Assembly (NCBI RefSeq): GCF_026421305.1
Contig: NZ_JAPJBQ010000006.1
Span: 186,001 to 250,000, forward strand
Length of the DNA stretch: 64,000 bases
Direction: 5' to 3'
Origin: Dyella silvae
GTDB taxonomy: Bacteria; Pseudomonadota; Gammaproteobacteria; Xanthomonadales; Rhodanobacteraceae
Under the pieces are notes generated by a model. It saw only the letters and a program-made list of their open reading frames with translations, was not told the origin of the DNA and made no database searches. The translations under genes were made by a program, and so were the position numbers. This document shows, piece after piece, positions 34,919 through 45,035 of the stretch. How positions within the stretch are numbered: the first letter of the stretch is position 1; each line of letters opens with the position of its first letter.

Positions 34919-35776
34919 CTAACCCCACGCAATCAACCCGATAGCCCCCAGCGCCAACAGCAGACCAAGCACATTCACTCCACTGAGCCGCTCACGAAAG
35001 GCCACCGTGCCCACTAACGCGCCCAGCGCGACCACACCGAGATTCATGCTGGCGAACACCAGCGAAGGGTGATCGGGCAAGGCCTGGTGCCCCCGTACGT
35101 AAAACACGATGTTTCCGAAGTTGGCCAGGCCCAACAGCAGACCCGCCACGGCATCGCGCAGGGTAAAGAAGGTCCGGTCATGCCAGCGGCGCCACAGCAG
35201 CAATGCCACCGACACGATCAAGGCGAGCGCAAACATCGCCTGCAGCGAGGCGGCGAACGGCGTGCCCGCCTGCGCCACGCGTTTGAACAGAATATCGATG
35301 GCGCCAAAGCCGGCAAACACCAGCAGAGGCCACAGCCACGCATGCTCGCCATCCTCGGTGCCTCGCGAATCCACGCGCCACACCATGCACACCAACGCCA
35401 ACAGTCCCAGCGCGACGCCTGAGCCTTTGAAGACACTCAACGTCTCGCCAAACAGCAGGAACGCCGCGAGCAGGGAGATCAGCAGCGACAGTCGTTGTGC
35501 CGCATCCGTGCGCACGATGCCAGCGCTGCGTACCGATGCGCCGAGCGCCAGGAAAATCAGCGGCAGCAAGAGCCCCAGGCCAACGAAACTCAGCCATGGC
35601 GCCTGCTGGCTACGCAGCACATCCAACGATGGATGGAACACTGCATAGGTCAGCACGCTGGTCGCCACATAGTTCCACGCGACAGCCTGCCCGATATCGA
35701 CGGAAAGCCTGCGCGCCAGCTTCAGCAGCACAGAAACCAGCACGCTGCACGCCACAGCCATCAACACGTAGATCAT
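34919..35776 (-). CDS. EamA/DMT-family transporter
   Basis: A 285-residue protein with about ten hydrophobic helices arranged as two five-helix EamA repeats (residues roughly 1-135 and 145-285). The glycine/alanine-rich ends (VNVLGLLLALGAIGLIAWG) are typical of the drug/metabolite exporter superfamily. Substrate unknown. It is the only gene between the peptidase and the AraC-type regulator on the minus strand; no binding motif is visible. Confidence 0.88.
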   Translation of the reverse strand: MIYVLMAVACSVLVSVLLKLARRLSVDIGQAVAWNYVATSVLTYAVFHPSLDVLRSQQAPWLSFVGLGLLLPLIFLALGASVRSAGIVRTDAAQRLSLLISLLAAFLLFGETLSVFKGSGVALGLLALVCMVWRVDSRGTEDGEHAWLWPLLVFAGFGAIDILFKRVAQAGTPFAASLQAMFALALIVSVALLLWRRWHDRTFFTLRDAVAGLLLGLANFGNIVFYVRGHQALPDHPSLVFASMNLGVVALGALVGTVAFRERLSGVNVLGLLLALGAIGLIAWG

Positions 35777-35881
35777 GAAGCATCCTTTTCGAGTGCAGCG
35801 GAGCTGCCCGTCACCCAGAGTGGTTTAGCGTTCCCATGCACGGCTCCCGGCGGCAGCCGGTATGCGGAGAGTCCACGGAAA

Positions 35882-36883
35882 CTATGTCGAGTGCGTGAAA
35901 CGCTCACGGTAGCGGGCAGGGCTGAGCTTGAGATGGTGCCGAAAGTGATGGCGCAGCGTATCCGCACTGCCGAAGCCACACACTTCCGCCACGCGCTCAA
36001 CGCCCATGTCGCTGCCCTCGAGCAACTCGCGGGCGCGGCCAAGCCTTTCTTGCGTCAACCACTGCTTGGGCGAACAGCCGGTCGCCTCTTCGAACCGTCG
36101 CAGTAGCGTGCGTTCGCTCATGCGCGCGCGCTCCGCCAGCTGGGGCAGGGGTAGCGGCTGATCCAGATGCCGCCGCATCCATTCCAGCAGCTTGCCGAGT
36201 GTGGCGCCCTGCTCAGGCAACGGTGACTGGATGAACTGCGCCTGCCCGCCATCGCGATGCGCGGGCACGACCGCGCGGCGCGCCACGCTGTTGGCGACCT
36301 CAGGGCCATAGTCGCGACGGATCAGGTGCAGCGAAAGATCCAGCGCTGCCGCACTGCCCGCCGAGGTCAGCAGGCTGCCTTCATCGACATACAGCACATC
36401 GGGTTCGATATGGATGCGCGGATAGCGTTCGGCCAGCGCGTCCACGTAGCGCCAATGGGTGGTGGCGCGGTGACCATCCAGCAAGCCGGTTGCCGCCAGC
36501 ACGAATACACCGGAACAGAACGACAGCAACCGCGCCCCGCGGGCATGTGCCAGGCGCAGTGCGTCGAGCAAAGCCTCCGGTGGTGGAGCATCCACCCCGC
36601 GCCAGCCGGGCACGATCACCGTGCCGGCGCCGGTAAGTTGCTCCAGGCCGCCATCCGCCAGCACGCGCATGCCGCCAGCGGCACGCATCGGGCCGGCATC
36701 CACGGCGCTCAAGCCAAACCGGTACCAGTCCGCGAGCTCCGGCCGTGGCAGGCCAAACATTTCCACCGCGATACCGAGCTCGAAGGTACATAGCCCGTCG
36801 TACACCAGCACCGCCACGTTGCGGTTGGCCGGTCCGGATGGACGTCTGGATCGTTTTGGCGGATTTTTCATGGTGACTGTCAT
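35882..36883 (-). CDS. ftrA: GlxA/FtrA-type transcriptional regulator (DJ-1/PfpI + AraC domains)
   Basis: About 333 residues in two domains. The N-terminal DJ-1/PfpI-like domain (VAVLVYDGLCTFELGIAVEM, IVPGWRG, LLSFCSGVFVLAATGLLDG) probably senses a ligand or stress; the C-terminal AraC DNA-binding domain has two helix-turn-helices (PLPQLAERARMSERTLLRRF and GVERVAEVCGFGSADTLRHH). This is the FtrA arrangement. It is divergent from a rhodanese gene with 67 bp between, so that gene is a likely target. Several close starts exist (36883, 36871); none has a strong ribosome-binding site, and 36883 is used here. Confidence 0.88.
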   Translation of the reverse strand: MTVTMKNPPKRSRRPSGPANRNVAVLVYDGLCTFELGIAVEMFGLPRPELADWYRFGLSAVDAGPMRAAGGMRVLADGGLEQLTGAGTVIVPGWRGVDAPPPEALLDALRLAHARGARLLSFCSGVFVLAATGLLDGHRATTHWRYVDALAERYPRIHIEPDVLYVDEGSLLTSAGSAAALDLSLHLIRRDYGPEVANSVARRAVVPAHRDGGQAQFIQSPLPEQGATLGKLLEWMRRHLDQPLPLPQLAERARMSERTLLRRFEEATGCSPKQWLTQERLGRARELLEGSDMGVERVAEVCGFGSADTLRHHFRHHLKLSPARYRERFTHST

Positions 36884-36950
36884 TCTTGCCAATGTCGGTG
36901 CCGGACGCCAGTGCCGATACTGGCGCCGTCATCCACATATGGAGCCTTCC

Positions 36951-37343
36951 ATGAGCAGTGTCGTCCAGCGTTTTTCCGCCGCCGCCAGCACCGATGCCCT
37001 CGCACACTTCCAGGCCCGTCTCGGCTTCGAGACCGATTGCGCGGACGTGTACTACGCAACGAATCACGAGGCCAAGGACTTCGTGCTGCTCGATGTGCGC
37101 ACGCCGACGCTCTACGCCGCCGGGCATGTGCCCGGTGCGATCAATATGCCCACCCGCACCATCAGCGAGCAGCGGCTTACCGAATACCCGGCAGACACGC
37201 TGTTCGTCGTCTATTGCGCCGGCCCGCACTGCAATGGCGCCAACAAGGCGGCGGTGAAGCTCGCCCAGCTTGGCCGCCCGGTGAAAGAAATGATCGGCGG
37301 CCTCACCGGCTGGCTGGACGAAGGATTCGGTCTGGAGCGCTGA
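36951..37343 (+). CDS. Rhodanese-like domain protein
   Basis: A 130-residue single rhodanese domain, which transfers sulfane sulfur. The sequence LDVRTPTLYAAGHVPGAINM is the conserved entry motif and FVVYCAGPHCNGANKAAVKL holds the active-site cysteine loop (C-A-G-P-H-C-N). IGGLTGWLDEGF closes the fold. GGAG at 36941-36944 sits six bases before the ATG at 36951, favouring it over ATG 36939. Divergent from ftrA and followed by a DUF1272 gene 44 bp later; these three genes probably form one regulatory and functional group. Confidence 0.92.
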   Translation: MSSVVQRFSAAASTDALAHFQARLGFETDCADVYYATNHEAKDFVLLDVRTPTLYAAGHVPGAINMPTRTISEQRLTEYPADTLFVVYCAGPHCNGANKAAVKLAQLGRPVKEMIGGLTGWLDEGFGLER

Positions 37344-37387
37344 GGTGGGCGATGCGATCATGGCGCCCACCCACCCCCGGAGGTTTC

Positions 37388-37690
37388 ATGCTGGAACTTC
37401 GCCCCACCTGCGAGCATTGCAACAAGGCACTGCCGCCGGCCTCTACCGAGGCCATGATCTGTACGTACGAATGCACGTTCTGCAGCGATTGCGTGGCGCT
37501 CCTTGAGAACGTCTGCCCCAACTGCGGCGGCGGTTTTACACCACGACCGATCCGGCCGGCGCATATGTGGAAGCGTGTATGGCTGGGCACCCATCCGGCC
37601 ACGCAGCAGGTCACCCATAAGCCCGTGAATCTGGCCGACCATGCCGCTTTCGTCGCACTGGTGGGAGGACGGCCACCGGAGCAGCGCTGA
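37388..37690 (+). CDS. DUF1272 zinc-binding protein
   Basis: A 100-residue protein beginning MLELRPTCEHCNKALPPAST, with the eight-cysteine pattern CEHC, CTYECTFCSDC and CPNCGG typical of DUF1272. The cysteines are spaced as two zinc sites, a RING-like arrangement. The function is unknown. The start is well placed after the rhodanese gene with GGAGG upstream. C-terminal residues 60-100 are less conserved and lack motifs. Confidence 0.9.
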   Translation: MLELRPTCEHCNKALPPASTEAMICTYECTFCSDCVALLENVCPNCGGGFTPRPIRPAHMWKRVWLGTHPATQQVTHKPVNLADHAAFVALVGGRPPEQR

Positions 37691-37748
37691 CCGGTCGGGG
37701 GGCGCCCACCATCATCACGACGGCGCTTTGACGTACGCCGTCTTAAAC

Positions 37749-39968
37749 ATGGCGCCTCCCCTACCGCCATTGGCCGCAGCGCTCCGGAGCATGGCCACTC
37801 AAGACCCACGCCAAATGCGTCGCCAACGACTACGCCTGCTGGGCGGGTCAACGGCATTGTTCGTCGTGCTTCTTGCCTCGGTTGCCACGTCGCTGCTGCT
37901 GGCGCAGCACGCCGGCACCATGGTCTCGATCTGGACCGCCAACGGCATCGCGACCGGTGTGTTGCTGTCGACGCCACGTCGTTACTGGCCCACGCTCATC
38001 ACCGTCACGTTGGCCGCTCTGGTGGCCGGGCTGGCCATCGCGTTTGGCACGTTGTTCACCATCAGTCTGCTGATGGTGCCGGTGGAGCTGACTGAGATCG
38101 TCATCGTGACGGCCATCATTCATCACTACTTCCCGGTCATCACCGGGCAGCAGAGCGGATACCTGCGGTTCGGCCGCGTAACCATCTGCGCGGCGCTAGC
38201 CGGCTGCAGCGTAGCCACCCTGTTGGCCAGTTTCGTGCAGCGGCTGCCCACGGGCGGCGCCTCCCTCGGTACTCCCAGCGACTGGTTCCGCGCCCATCTG
38301 CTCGGCATGGTGATCACCGGCATGCTCACCCTGGTGGCCTTTCGCGAACGCGGCCGCATGCTCGGCGAGCGAGGGCAGCGATGGCGCATGCTGCGCGACG
38401 TGCTGTTACTGGTCGCCATCACCATCGCGGTATTCGCGTGGACGCGCTACCCGCTGCTGTTCGTGATCTTTGCGCCTTTGCTGTACCTGATATTCCAGTA
38501 CCGCCTTCCGGGGCTGGTCCTGGGTGTGGCCATCGTGGCGCTGGTGACCAACGTATGCACCACCATCAACCTGGGGCCCTTCACACTCATCCCCACCAGC
38601 AATCCAGCGGAACGGGCGATGATCGCACAGGCTTTTCTGGGCGTTGTGTGCCTGGTGGCCGTACCGGTGGCGCTGGCGCTCGCCGACCGGCAACGGCTTG
38701 GCCGGCGGGTGGCCGAGAGCGAAAACCTTTATCGTCTGCTGGCGGAGTATGCGAGCGACATCATTGTGCGCATGGGCAGTGATGGCACCCGCCGTTATGT
38801 ATCGCCGTCCGTCAGGGAAATGCTGGGTTGGAGCCCCGAGGAATTTGCCGCGCAGGGAAGCGAGCTGATTCATCCCGACGACCGTGAGTACGTGTCGGCC
38901 ATCGTCACGCGTTTGCGCGAAACGGGTCAGCCGGCTGTCACGCGATACCGCCTGCGCCATCGCACGGGCAACTATCTCTGGATTGAATCGCTGGGCAGAC
39001 TGGCCCCGAGTCCGGACCATCCCGGCGAAACAGAAATCATCTATTCAGGCCGCGACGTCACGGAGCGGGTGCTTGCCGAAGAGGCACTGGCCGATAGCGA
39101 AAAGCGCTTGCGCACCATCGCCGACAATGTTCCGGCCGTCATTGCGCATGTCGACACGGAACAGCGCTACACCTTTATCAACGCTTTTGCCTCGCAGGTC
39201 ATGGATGCCGAAGCAGAATCAAGCATCGGCCGCACCGTCGAAGAAGCCCGGGGACCCACCGTTTATGCCTTACTCAAGCCGCATATAGCGCAAGCCCTGA
39301 ATGGCACCCCCTCCACCTTCGAGTACGAAGTGCACGCGGGAGACCGCAGCCGCTACTTTCAGGCCGCCTACGTACCGGCGACCGCTGCCGACGGCACGCT
39401 TACTGGCTTCTACACCCTGATCACCGACATCACCGCCATCAAACTGGCGGAGCAGCAACTGGATTTTCTTGCCCACCACGACGCACTCACCGGCATTGCC
39501 AACCGGCTGTCGTTCCGCGAGAGCGCCGGCGTGGCCGTACAGCATGCAGGAGTCACACAAGAACCCTTGTTGTTGATGATGATCGATGTCGACTACTTCA
39601 AGCACATCAACGATACCTACGGCCACGCCGCCGGCGACCTGGCCCTGAGCGAGGTTGCGGTCAGGCTCAAGGCCAGCATCCGTAAAACCGACCTGCTTGC
39701 CCGCCTGGGTGGCGACGAGTTCGTCATCCTTTGCCGTGACATCGAAGACACCGCCACCGCCCACCAGCTGGCGCAGAAAATTACCGATGCGATGCGTCCG
39801 CCGGTATCGATCGGCACGACAGAGATCCAGGTGTCGCTCAGTATCGGCGTGGCGCTATGCCGGAACGCTGCCTCCTCCGACGCGCTGTTGCAGTGCGCCG
39901 ACGAGGCGCTTTACCAGGCCAAGGAAGCCGGGCGAGCTTGCTACCGCCTCACCACCGATGGCATCTGA
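37749..39968 (+). CDS. MASE1-PAS-PAS-GGDEF diguanylate cyclase
   Basis: A protein of about 739 residues. The N-terminal 290 residues form a MASE1-like membrane sensor of eight helices. Two PAS domains follow: SENLYRLLAEYASDIIVRMG with YVSPSVREMLGWSPEEF, then EKRLRTIADNVPAVIAHVDT. The GGDEF domain at about 590-735 has an intact RLGGDEFVILCRDIED active site and a RKTD inhibitory site five residues upstream, so it should make cyclic-di-GMP with product inhibition. No EAL domain follows. The 5' end is uncertain: ATG at 37749 and 37791 are both possible and neither has a strong ribosome-binding site. The signal is unknown. Confidence 0.92.
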   Translation: MAPPLPPLAAALRSMATQDPRQMRRQRLRLLGGSTALFVVLLASVATSLLLAQHAGTMVSIWTANGIATGVLLSTPRRYWPTLITVTLAALVAGLAIAFGTLFTISLLMVPVELTEIVIVTAIIHHYFPVITGQQSGYLRFGRVTICAALAGCSVATLLASFVQRLPTGGASLGTPSDWFRAHLLGMVITGMLTLVAFRERGRMLGERGQRWRMLRDVLLLVAITIAVFAWTRYPLLFVIFAPLLYLIFQYRLPGLVLGVAIVALVTNVCTTINLGPFTLIPTSNPAERAMIAQAFLGVVCLVAVPVALALADRQRLGRRVAESENLYRLLAEYASDIIVRMGSDGTRRYVSPSVREMLGWSPEEFAAQGSELIHPDDREYVSAIVTRLRETGQPAVTRYRLRHRTGNYLWIESLGRLAPSPDHPGETEIIYSGRDVTERVLAEEALADSEKRLRTIADNVPAVIAHVDTEQRYTFINAFASQVMDAEAESSIGRTVEEARGPTVYALLKPHIAQALNGTPSTFEYEVHAGDRSRYFQAAYVPATAADGTLTGFYTLITDITAIKLAEQQLDFLAHHDALTGIANRLSFRESAGVAVQHAGVTQEPLLLMMIDVDYFKHINDTYGHAAGDLALSEVAVRLKASIRKTDLLARLGGDEFVILCRDIEDTATAHQLAQKITDAMRPPVSIGTTEIQVSLSIGVALCRNAASSDALLQCADEALYQAKEAGRACYRLTTDGI

Positions 39969-39971
39969 AGC

Positions 39972-41303
39972 TCATTCCCTCGCCGCCAGCGCCCGATTCA
40001 CGCGCAGCGCCACCAGCGTGCAGAGCACACCTGACAGCAGATAAGCGCTGACCGCTACCAGCCCAAAGCGCACCGACAAACTCAGTGCCACCAACGGCGC
40101 GAACGCGGCGCCGATCAACCAGGCGAAGTCTGTCGTGAGTGCGGCGCCTGCGTAGCGCAGCCGCATCTCAAAGTTGGCGGTCACGCTGCCGGCGGCCTGC
40201 CCATACGACAGCCCCAGGCCGGCAAAGCCAAGAATGATGAAAGCGTTCTGGCCAAGCTTGCCGCCACCCAGCAGCCACGGCGTAATCAGCGCGAATACGC
40301 CGATCAAGGCCGCCATCAGACCCAGCGTCGTGCGTCGGCCGATGCGATCGGCCAGCAGGCCCGAAACGATCATGCCGACAATGCACGCCACCGCGCCGAT
40401 CATCTCCGACACCAGCACGTCGGACACCGTTTCGGTGCTGCCAAGCACGATCCACGACAGCGGAAAGATCGTGACCAGATGGAACAACGCATAGCTGGCC
40501 AGCGACGCGAAAGCGCCGATGAAGATGTTGTAACCCTGCGTCCGCAGCAGCTCGATGATGCCGATCGGCTCCAGCTCGCGTTCCTCCATCGCCACCGTGT
40601 ACTCCTCCGTCACCACCAGGCGAAGTCGTGCGAACAAAGCCACCACATTGATGGCAAGCGCCACGAAGAACGGATAGCGCCAACCCCAGTCGATGAAGTC
40701 TTCCTGATTGAGGCTGGAGTGCAGGAAAAGGAAGAGGGCCGCCGCCACGATGAACCCGATCGGTGCGCTCAGCTGGCCCAACATGGCGTACCACCCACGG
40801 CGCTGAGGCGGGGTGTTGAGCGCCAGCAGCGAAGGCAGGCCATCCCACGAACCACCGAAGGCGATGCCTTGCAGGATGCGAAACAGCACGAGCAACCCGA
40901 TCGACCAGGTTCCGGCAACCTGGTAACTCGGCAGAAAAGCCATGCCCGCGGTGGCAGTGCCCAGCAGGAATAGTGCAATGGTGAGCTTGGTGCCGCGACT
41001 CCAGCGGCGCTGAAAGCTCATGAACAGCGCGGTGCCGAACGGCCGCGCGATGAAGGCCAGTGAAAAGACCGTGAAAGCGTAAAGAATGCCATCCAGCAGG
41101 CTGGCGAACGGAAACACCACCGACGGAAACACCAGCACGCAAGAAATACCGAACACGAAAAAGTCGAAGTATTCCGACATGCGCCCGACGATGACGCCAA
41201 CGGCAATCTCGCCCGGCGCCACTTTCGCATGGGCCTGCATCCGGATCAGTTGCTCCGGCGTCGGACCCGCCGCGCCACCCCGCTCAGGGAACGTGCTTGA
41301 CAT
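39972..41303 (-). CDS. MFS transporter, MHS (metabolite:H+ symporter) type
   Basis: A 443-residue protein with twelve hydrophobic segments. The N-terminal VIVGRMSEYFDFFVFGISCV is close to the Y-x-F-F-x-F-G start of the metabolite:H+ symporter group, and motif A is present as AFIARPFGTALFMSFQRRWSR. It is divergent from cyoA with 89 bp between, which is unusual but consistent with a shared regulatory region. Start at 41303 gives MSSTFPERGG; the longer frame adds 22 residues lacking membrane character. The substrate (dicarboxylate, alpha-ketoglutarate or other) cannot be read from the sequence. Confidence 0.9.
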   Translation of the reverse strand: MSSTFPERGGAAGPTPEQLIRMQAHAKVAPGEIAVGVIVGRMSEYFDFFVFGISCVLVFPSVVFPFASLLDGILYAFTVFSLAFIARPFGTALFMSFQRRWSRGTKLTIALFLLGTATAGMAFLPSYQVAGTWSIGLLVLFRILQGIAFGGSWDGLPSLLALNTPPQRRGWYAMLGQLSAPIGFIVAAALFLFLHSSLNQEDFIDWGWRYPFFVALAINVVALFARLRLVVTEEYTVAMEERELEPIGIIELLRTQGYNIFIGAFASLASYALFHLVTIFPLSWIVLGSTETVSDVLVSEMIGAVACIVGMIVSGLLADRIGRRTTLGLMAALIGVFALITPWLLGGGKLGQNAFIILGFAGLGLSYGQAAGSVTANFEMRLRYAGAALTTDFAWLIGAAFAPLVALSLSVRFGLVAVSAYLLSGVLCTLVALRVNRALAARE

Positions 41304-41392
41304 AGTCGTTACTCGGAAAGAGGGAGGATGTTCCAGCCGCGCACCGAACGGCGTACCGTTTTCCACCACTAAAAGCGTCGTCGGACACGTCT

Positions 41393-42376
41393 ATGAAGGG
41401 TTTCCGCGGACTGCTCATCACGGCCACCGGCTTGCTTGCGGGCTGCCAGACTGTGCTCATGTCGCCCTCGGGCGACCTTGCGCTGCAGCAGCGCAACCTC
41501 ATCATTACGTCCACTGTGCTCATGCTGCTCATCATCGTTCCGGTGATCGCGCTGACACTGTTGTTCGCCTGGCATTACCGCGCATCCAACAAGAAAGCCA
41601 CTTACGATCCCGAGTGGGATCATTCCACCGTGCTGGAGCTGCTGATCTGGTCTGCTCCGCTGCTGATCATCATCGCACTCGGCGCCATCACCTGGGTAAG
41701 TACGCACAAGCTCGACCCGTATCGCCCACTCGATCGCCTTGCTGCCGGCCGCCCGGTACCCGCTGAAGCAAAACCGCTGACGGTCAACGTCGTGGCGCTC
41801 GACTGGAAATGGTTGTTCATATACCCCGAGCAGGGCATTGCCACCGTGAACGAAATGGCCGCGCCGGTGGATCGCCCCATTCGCTTCAAGATTACGGCCA
41901 CCTCGGTGATGAATTCGTTCTTCATTCCCGCGCTGGCCGGCCAGATCTACGCCATGCCCGGCATGGAGACCCAGTTGCAGGCGGTGATCAATGCGCCCGG
42001 CGAGTTCCAGGGCTTTTCAGCCAACTACAGCGGCAACGGTTTCTCCGGCATGCACTTCGTGTTTCACGGCGTGAGCGAGGCAGAGTTTGCGCAGTGGGTG
42101 CAAAAGGCCAGGTCCAGCGGTGGCGACCTCAGTCGTGATGCCTATGTAAAGCTGGCCCAGCCGAGCGAAAACGTGCCAGTGACGTATTACGCCACCGTCG
42201 AGCCGGGGCTCTACCGCGCCATTCTTACGCGCTGCGTGGATCCGGAAAGCCGCTCGTGCATGACCCGCGTGGATCTGAGTCCCCATGAATCGGCAGACGC
42301 GTCCAGGACCATGCACGTTAACGCGGGCTCGGCCGGTATGGCCGATAGCCCGATGCCGCAACCTCATTCCGACTGA
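41393..42376 (+). CDS. cyoA: Cytochrome bo3 ubiquinol oxidase subunit II
   Basis: A 327-residue lipoprotein: LLAGC (Cys18) is a lipobox. Two transmembrane helices follow (LIITSTVLMLLIIVPVIALT and LELLIWSAPLLIIIALGAIT), then the cupredoxin domain. The CuA ligands of cytochrome c oxidases (C-x3-C) are missing: the region reads FSANYSGNGFSGMHFVFHGV, so this is a quinol oxidase. WKWLFIYPEQGIATVNE is the family signature. It opens cyoABCD. A SURF1-like gene is downstream rather than cyoE. Confidence 0.96.
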   Translation: MKGFRGLLITATGLLAGCQTVLMSPSGDLALQQRNLIITSTVLMLLIIVPVIALTLLFAWHYRASNKKATYDPEWDHSTVLELLIWSAPLLIIIALGAITWVSTHKLDPYRPLDRLAAGRPVPAEAKPLTVNVVALDWKWLFIYPEQGIATVNEMAAPVDRPIRFKITATSVMNSFFIPALAGQIYAMPGMETQLQAVINAPGEFQGFSANYSGNGFSGMHFVFHGVSEAEFAQWVQKARSSGGDLSRDAYVKLAQPSENVPVTYYATVEPGLYRAILTRCVDPESRSCMTRVDLSPHESADASRTMHVNAGSAGMADSPMPQPHSD

Positions 42377-42400
42377 TCTCTACCACCGGTGGTGTCCACG

Positions 42401-44404
42401 ATGCTCGCCCATCCCGACCTTGCCAAGCTGATCTTCGGACGCCTCACGCTGGAGGAGCTGCCCCTGCATGTGCCCATCGTGCTGGGCACCTTCGCCGTGG
42501 TGGCTCTTGGCGCCATCGTCGTGCTCGGCGCCATCACTTACTTCAAGCTATGGGGCTACCTGTGGCACGAATGGTTCACCAGCATCGATCACAAGAAGAT
42601 CGGCATCATGTACATGATTCTTGGCTTCGTTATGCTGCTTCGCGGCTTTGCCGACGCCATCATGATGCGCGCGCAGCAGGCGATCTCGTTTGGCGACAAC
42701 ATGGGCTACCTGCCGCCTGAGCATTACGACCAGATTTTCACCGCGCACGGCGTGATCATGATCTTCTTCGTCGCCATGCCCATGGTGACGGGCTTGATGA
42801 ACTTCGTGATGCCGCTGCAGATCGGCGCGCGCGACGTGGCGTTTCCCTTCCTCAACAACTTCAGCTTCTGGATGACGGTGGCCGGCGCCATGCTGGTCAT
42901 GGCGTCGCTGTTCATCGGCGAGTTCGCTCGCACCGGCTGGCTCGCCTACCCGCCGTTGTCCGACATCGTCTCCAGCCCCGATGCCGGCGTGGACTACTAC
43001 ATCTGGGCGCTACAGATAGCAGGTGTGGGCACCCTCTTATCGGGCATCAATCTGCTGGTCACCATCGTCAAGATGCGTGCGCCGGGCATGACACTGATGA
43101 AAATGCCGGTATTCACCTGGACGGCGTTGTGCACCAACGTGCTTATCGTCGCCGCGTTTCCAGTACTCACCGCGGTGCTGGCGCTGCTGGCGATGGACCG
43201 CTACGTGGGCACCAACTTCTTCACTACCGAGCTTGGCGGCAACGCCATGATGTACGTAAACCTCATCTGGATCTGGGGCCATCCGGAGGTTTACATCCTG
43301 GTATTGCCTGCGTTCGGCATTTTCTCCGAAGTCACCGCCACCTTCAGCCGCAAACCGCTGTTTGGCTACACCTCGATGGTGTACGCCACGGTGGTGATCA
43401 CGGTGCTGTCCTACCTGGTGTGGCTGCACCACTTCTTCACCATGGGTTCGGGTGCAAGCGTCAACTCGTTCTTCGGCATCACGACGATGATCATTTCGAT
43501 CCCCACCGGCGCCAAGATCTTCAACTGGCTGTTCACCATGTACCGGGGCCGCGTGGAATTCGAAGTGCCGATGCTGTGGACCGTGGCCTTCATGGTCACC
43601 TTCGTGATCGGCGGCATGACGGGCGTGCTGCTGGCCGTGCCTCCGGCCGATTTCTCGCTGCACAACAGCCTGTTCCTGATCGCGCACTTCCATAACGTGA
43701 TCATCGGCGGCGTGCTGTTCGGCTTGTTCGCCGGCATTACGTACTGGTTCCCCAAAGCGTTCGGTTTCCGGCTCGACCCCTTCTGGGGCAAGTGCGCATT
43801 CTGGTTCTGGGTGGTGGGCTTCTATTTCGCCTTCATGCCGCTGTACATGCTGGGCCTGATGGGCGTGACGCGCCGCCTGAGTCACTTCGAGGATCCCACG
43901 CTGCAGATCTGGTTTCTGCTGGCGGCATTCGGCGCCTTCCTGATTTTGCTTGGCATCGGCTGCATGATCACGCAGTTCGTGGTGAGCTTCCGCCGCCGCG
44001 AGGCGCTGCGCGATGTCACCGGCGACCCATGGAACGGGCGTACGCTGGAATGGTCCACCTCATCACCACCGCCACCGTACAACTTCGCTTTCACCCCGCG
44101 TGTGCACGACCACGATGCGTGGTGGATGATGAAGAAGCACCACTATCAACGTCCGCTGAGCGGCTTCCTGCCCATCCATATGCCGCTCAACACTGGCGCG
44201 GGCATCATGCTCGCCGGCCTGAGTTTCGTCTTTGGTTTCGCCATGATCTGGTACATGTGGCTAATTGCAGCCGTGTCGTTTGCGCTGCTGTTGTTGGTAG
44301 CCATCGCGCACACCTTCAACTACCACCGCGATTACTACCTTTCGGCCGACGAGGTGAATCGCGTCGAGGCATCCCGTACGGAGCTGCTGGCCCGCCATGT
44401 CTGA
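42401..44404 (+). CDS. cyoB: Cytochrome bo3 ubiquinol oxidase subunit I
   Basis: A 667-residue heme-copper oxidase subunit I. The metal ligands are all visible: low-spin heme His in [11 protein letters not shown], CuB site [12 protein letters not shown] (His and cross-linked Tyr), WLHHFFTMG, and [12 protein letters not shown] for the hemes. Glu in GHPEVY marks the A1-type D-channel. About 15 transmembrane helices. GTG at 42389 is possible, but ATG at 42401 has GGTGGTG six bases upstream and gives the length closest to E. coli CyoB. It overlaps cyoC by 8 bases. Confidence 0.97.
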   Translation: MLAHPDLAKLIFGRLTLEELPLHVPIVLGTFAVVALGAIVVLGAITYFKLWGYLWHEWFTSIDHKKIGIMYMILGFVMLLRGFADAIMMRAQQAISFGDNMGYLPPEHYDQIFTAHGVIMIFFVAMPMVTGLMNFVMPLQIGARDVAFPFLNNFSFWMTVAGAMLVMASLFIGEFARTGWLAYPPLSDIVSSPDAGVDYYIWALQIAGVGTLLSGINLLVTIVKMRAPGMTLMKMPVFTWTALCTNVLIVAAFPVLTAVLALLAMDRYVGTNFFTTELGGNAMMYVNLIWIWGHPEVYILVLPAFGIFSEVTATFSRKPLFGYTSMVYATVVITVLSYLVWLHHFFTMGSGASVNSFFGITTMIISIPTGAKIFNWLFTMYRGRVEFEVPMLWTVAFMVTFVIGGMTGVLLAVPPADFSLHNSLFLIAHFHNVIIGGVLFGLFAGITYWFPKAFGFRLDPFWGKCAFWFWVVGFYFAFMPLYMLGLMGVTRRLSHFEDPTLQIWFLLAAFGAFLILLGIGCMITQFVVSFRRREALRDVTGDPWNGRTLEWSTSSPPPPYNFAFTPRVHDHDAWWMMKKHHYQRPLSGFLPIHMPLNTGAGIMLAGLSFVFGFAMIWYMWLIAAVSFALLLLVAIAHTFNYHRDYYLSADEVNRVEASRTELLARHV

Positions 44405-45035
44405 TATCGCTACCACCATGCCCGCCGACGGCGGTCCGGCGCAGCCGCTGGTCTTCCACGAAGCGCAGGATCATCACCCAGAGAACGGCACGCTGCTGGG
44501 CTTCTGGATTTACCTGATGAGCGACTGCCTCGTGTTCGCCTGCCTGTTCGCCGCGTACGGTGTACTCGGCCGCGAATACGCAGGCGGCCCCACCGGCAAA
44601 GAGGTGTTGGAGCTGCCTACCGTGGCGCTCAACACGACGCTTTTGCTGCTTTCGTCGATCACCTATGGCTTCGCGGTGCTGGAGATGCAGCGTGACCGGC
44701 GCAATCCCATGCTGGTCTGGCTGATCATCACCGGTTTGCTCGGAGCCGGCTTCCTCACCATTGAACTGCGGGAGTTTGCACACCTCATCTCGATCGGGGC
44801 GGGCCCGCAACGCAGCGCGTTCCTGTCGTCGTTTTTCACCCTGGTGGGCACGCATGGCCTGCACGTGACCTGCGGCATCCTCTGGCTCATCGTGCTGATG
44901 ATCCAGGTGCTCAAGAAGGGACTGATTCCCGCCAACAAACGCCGGCTGATGTGCCTGTCGATGTTCTGGCACTTTCTCGACGTGGTGTGGGTGGGCGTGT
45001 TCAGCTTCGTCTATCTGATGGGAGTGCTGCCATGA
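44397..45035 (+). CDS. cyoC: Cytochrome bo3 ubiquinol oxidase subunit III
   Basis: A 212-residue five-helix subunit III. Helices begin [20 protein letters not shown], with [53 protein letters not shown] and the closing [20 protein letters not shown]. The H-G-L-H and F-H motifs match subunit III. Supports assembly and proton entry. Overlaps cyoB by 8 and cyoD by 4 bases. Confidence 0.96.
   Translation: MSDIATTMPADGGPAQPLVFHEAQDHHPENGTLLGFWIYLMSDCLVFACLFAAYGVLGREYAGGPTGKEVLELPTVALNTTLLLLSSITYGFAVLEMQRDRRNPMLVWLIITGLLGAGFLTIELREFAHLISIGAGPQRSAFLSSFFTLVGTHGLHVTCGILWLIVLMIQVLKKGLIPANKRRLMCLSMFWHFLDVVWVGVFSFVYLMGVLP

Noticed and set aside
36621-36950. Upstream extension of the rhodanese frame
   Set aside because: It lies antisense to ftrA; the good ribosome-binding site is at 36941-36944.
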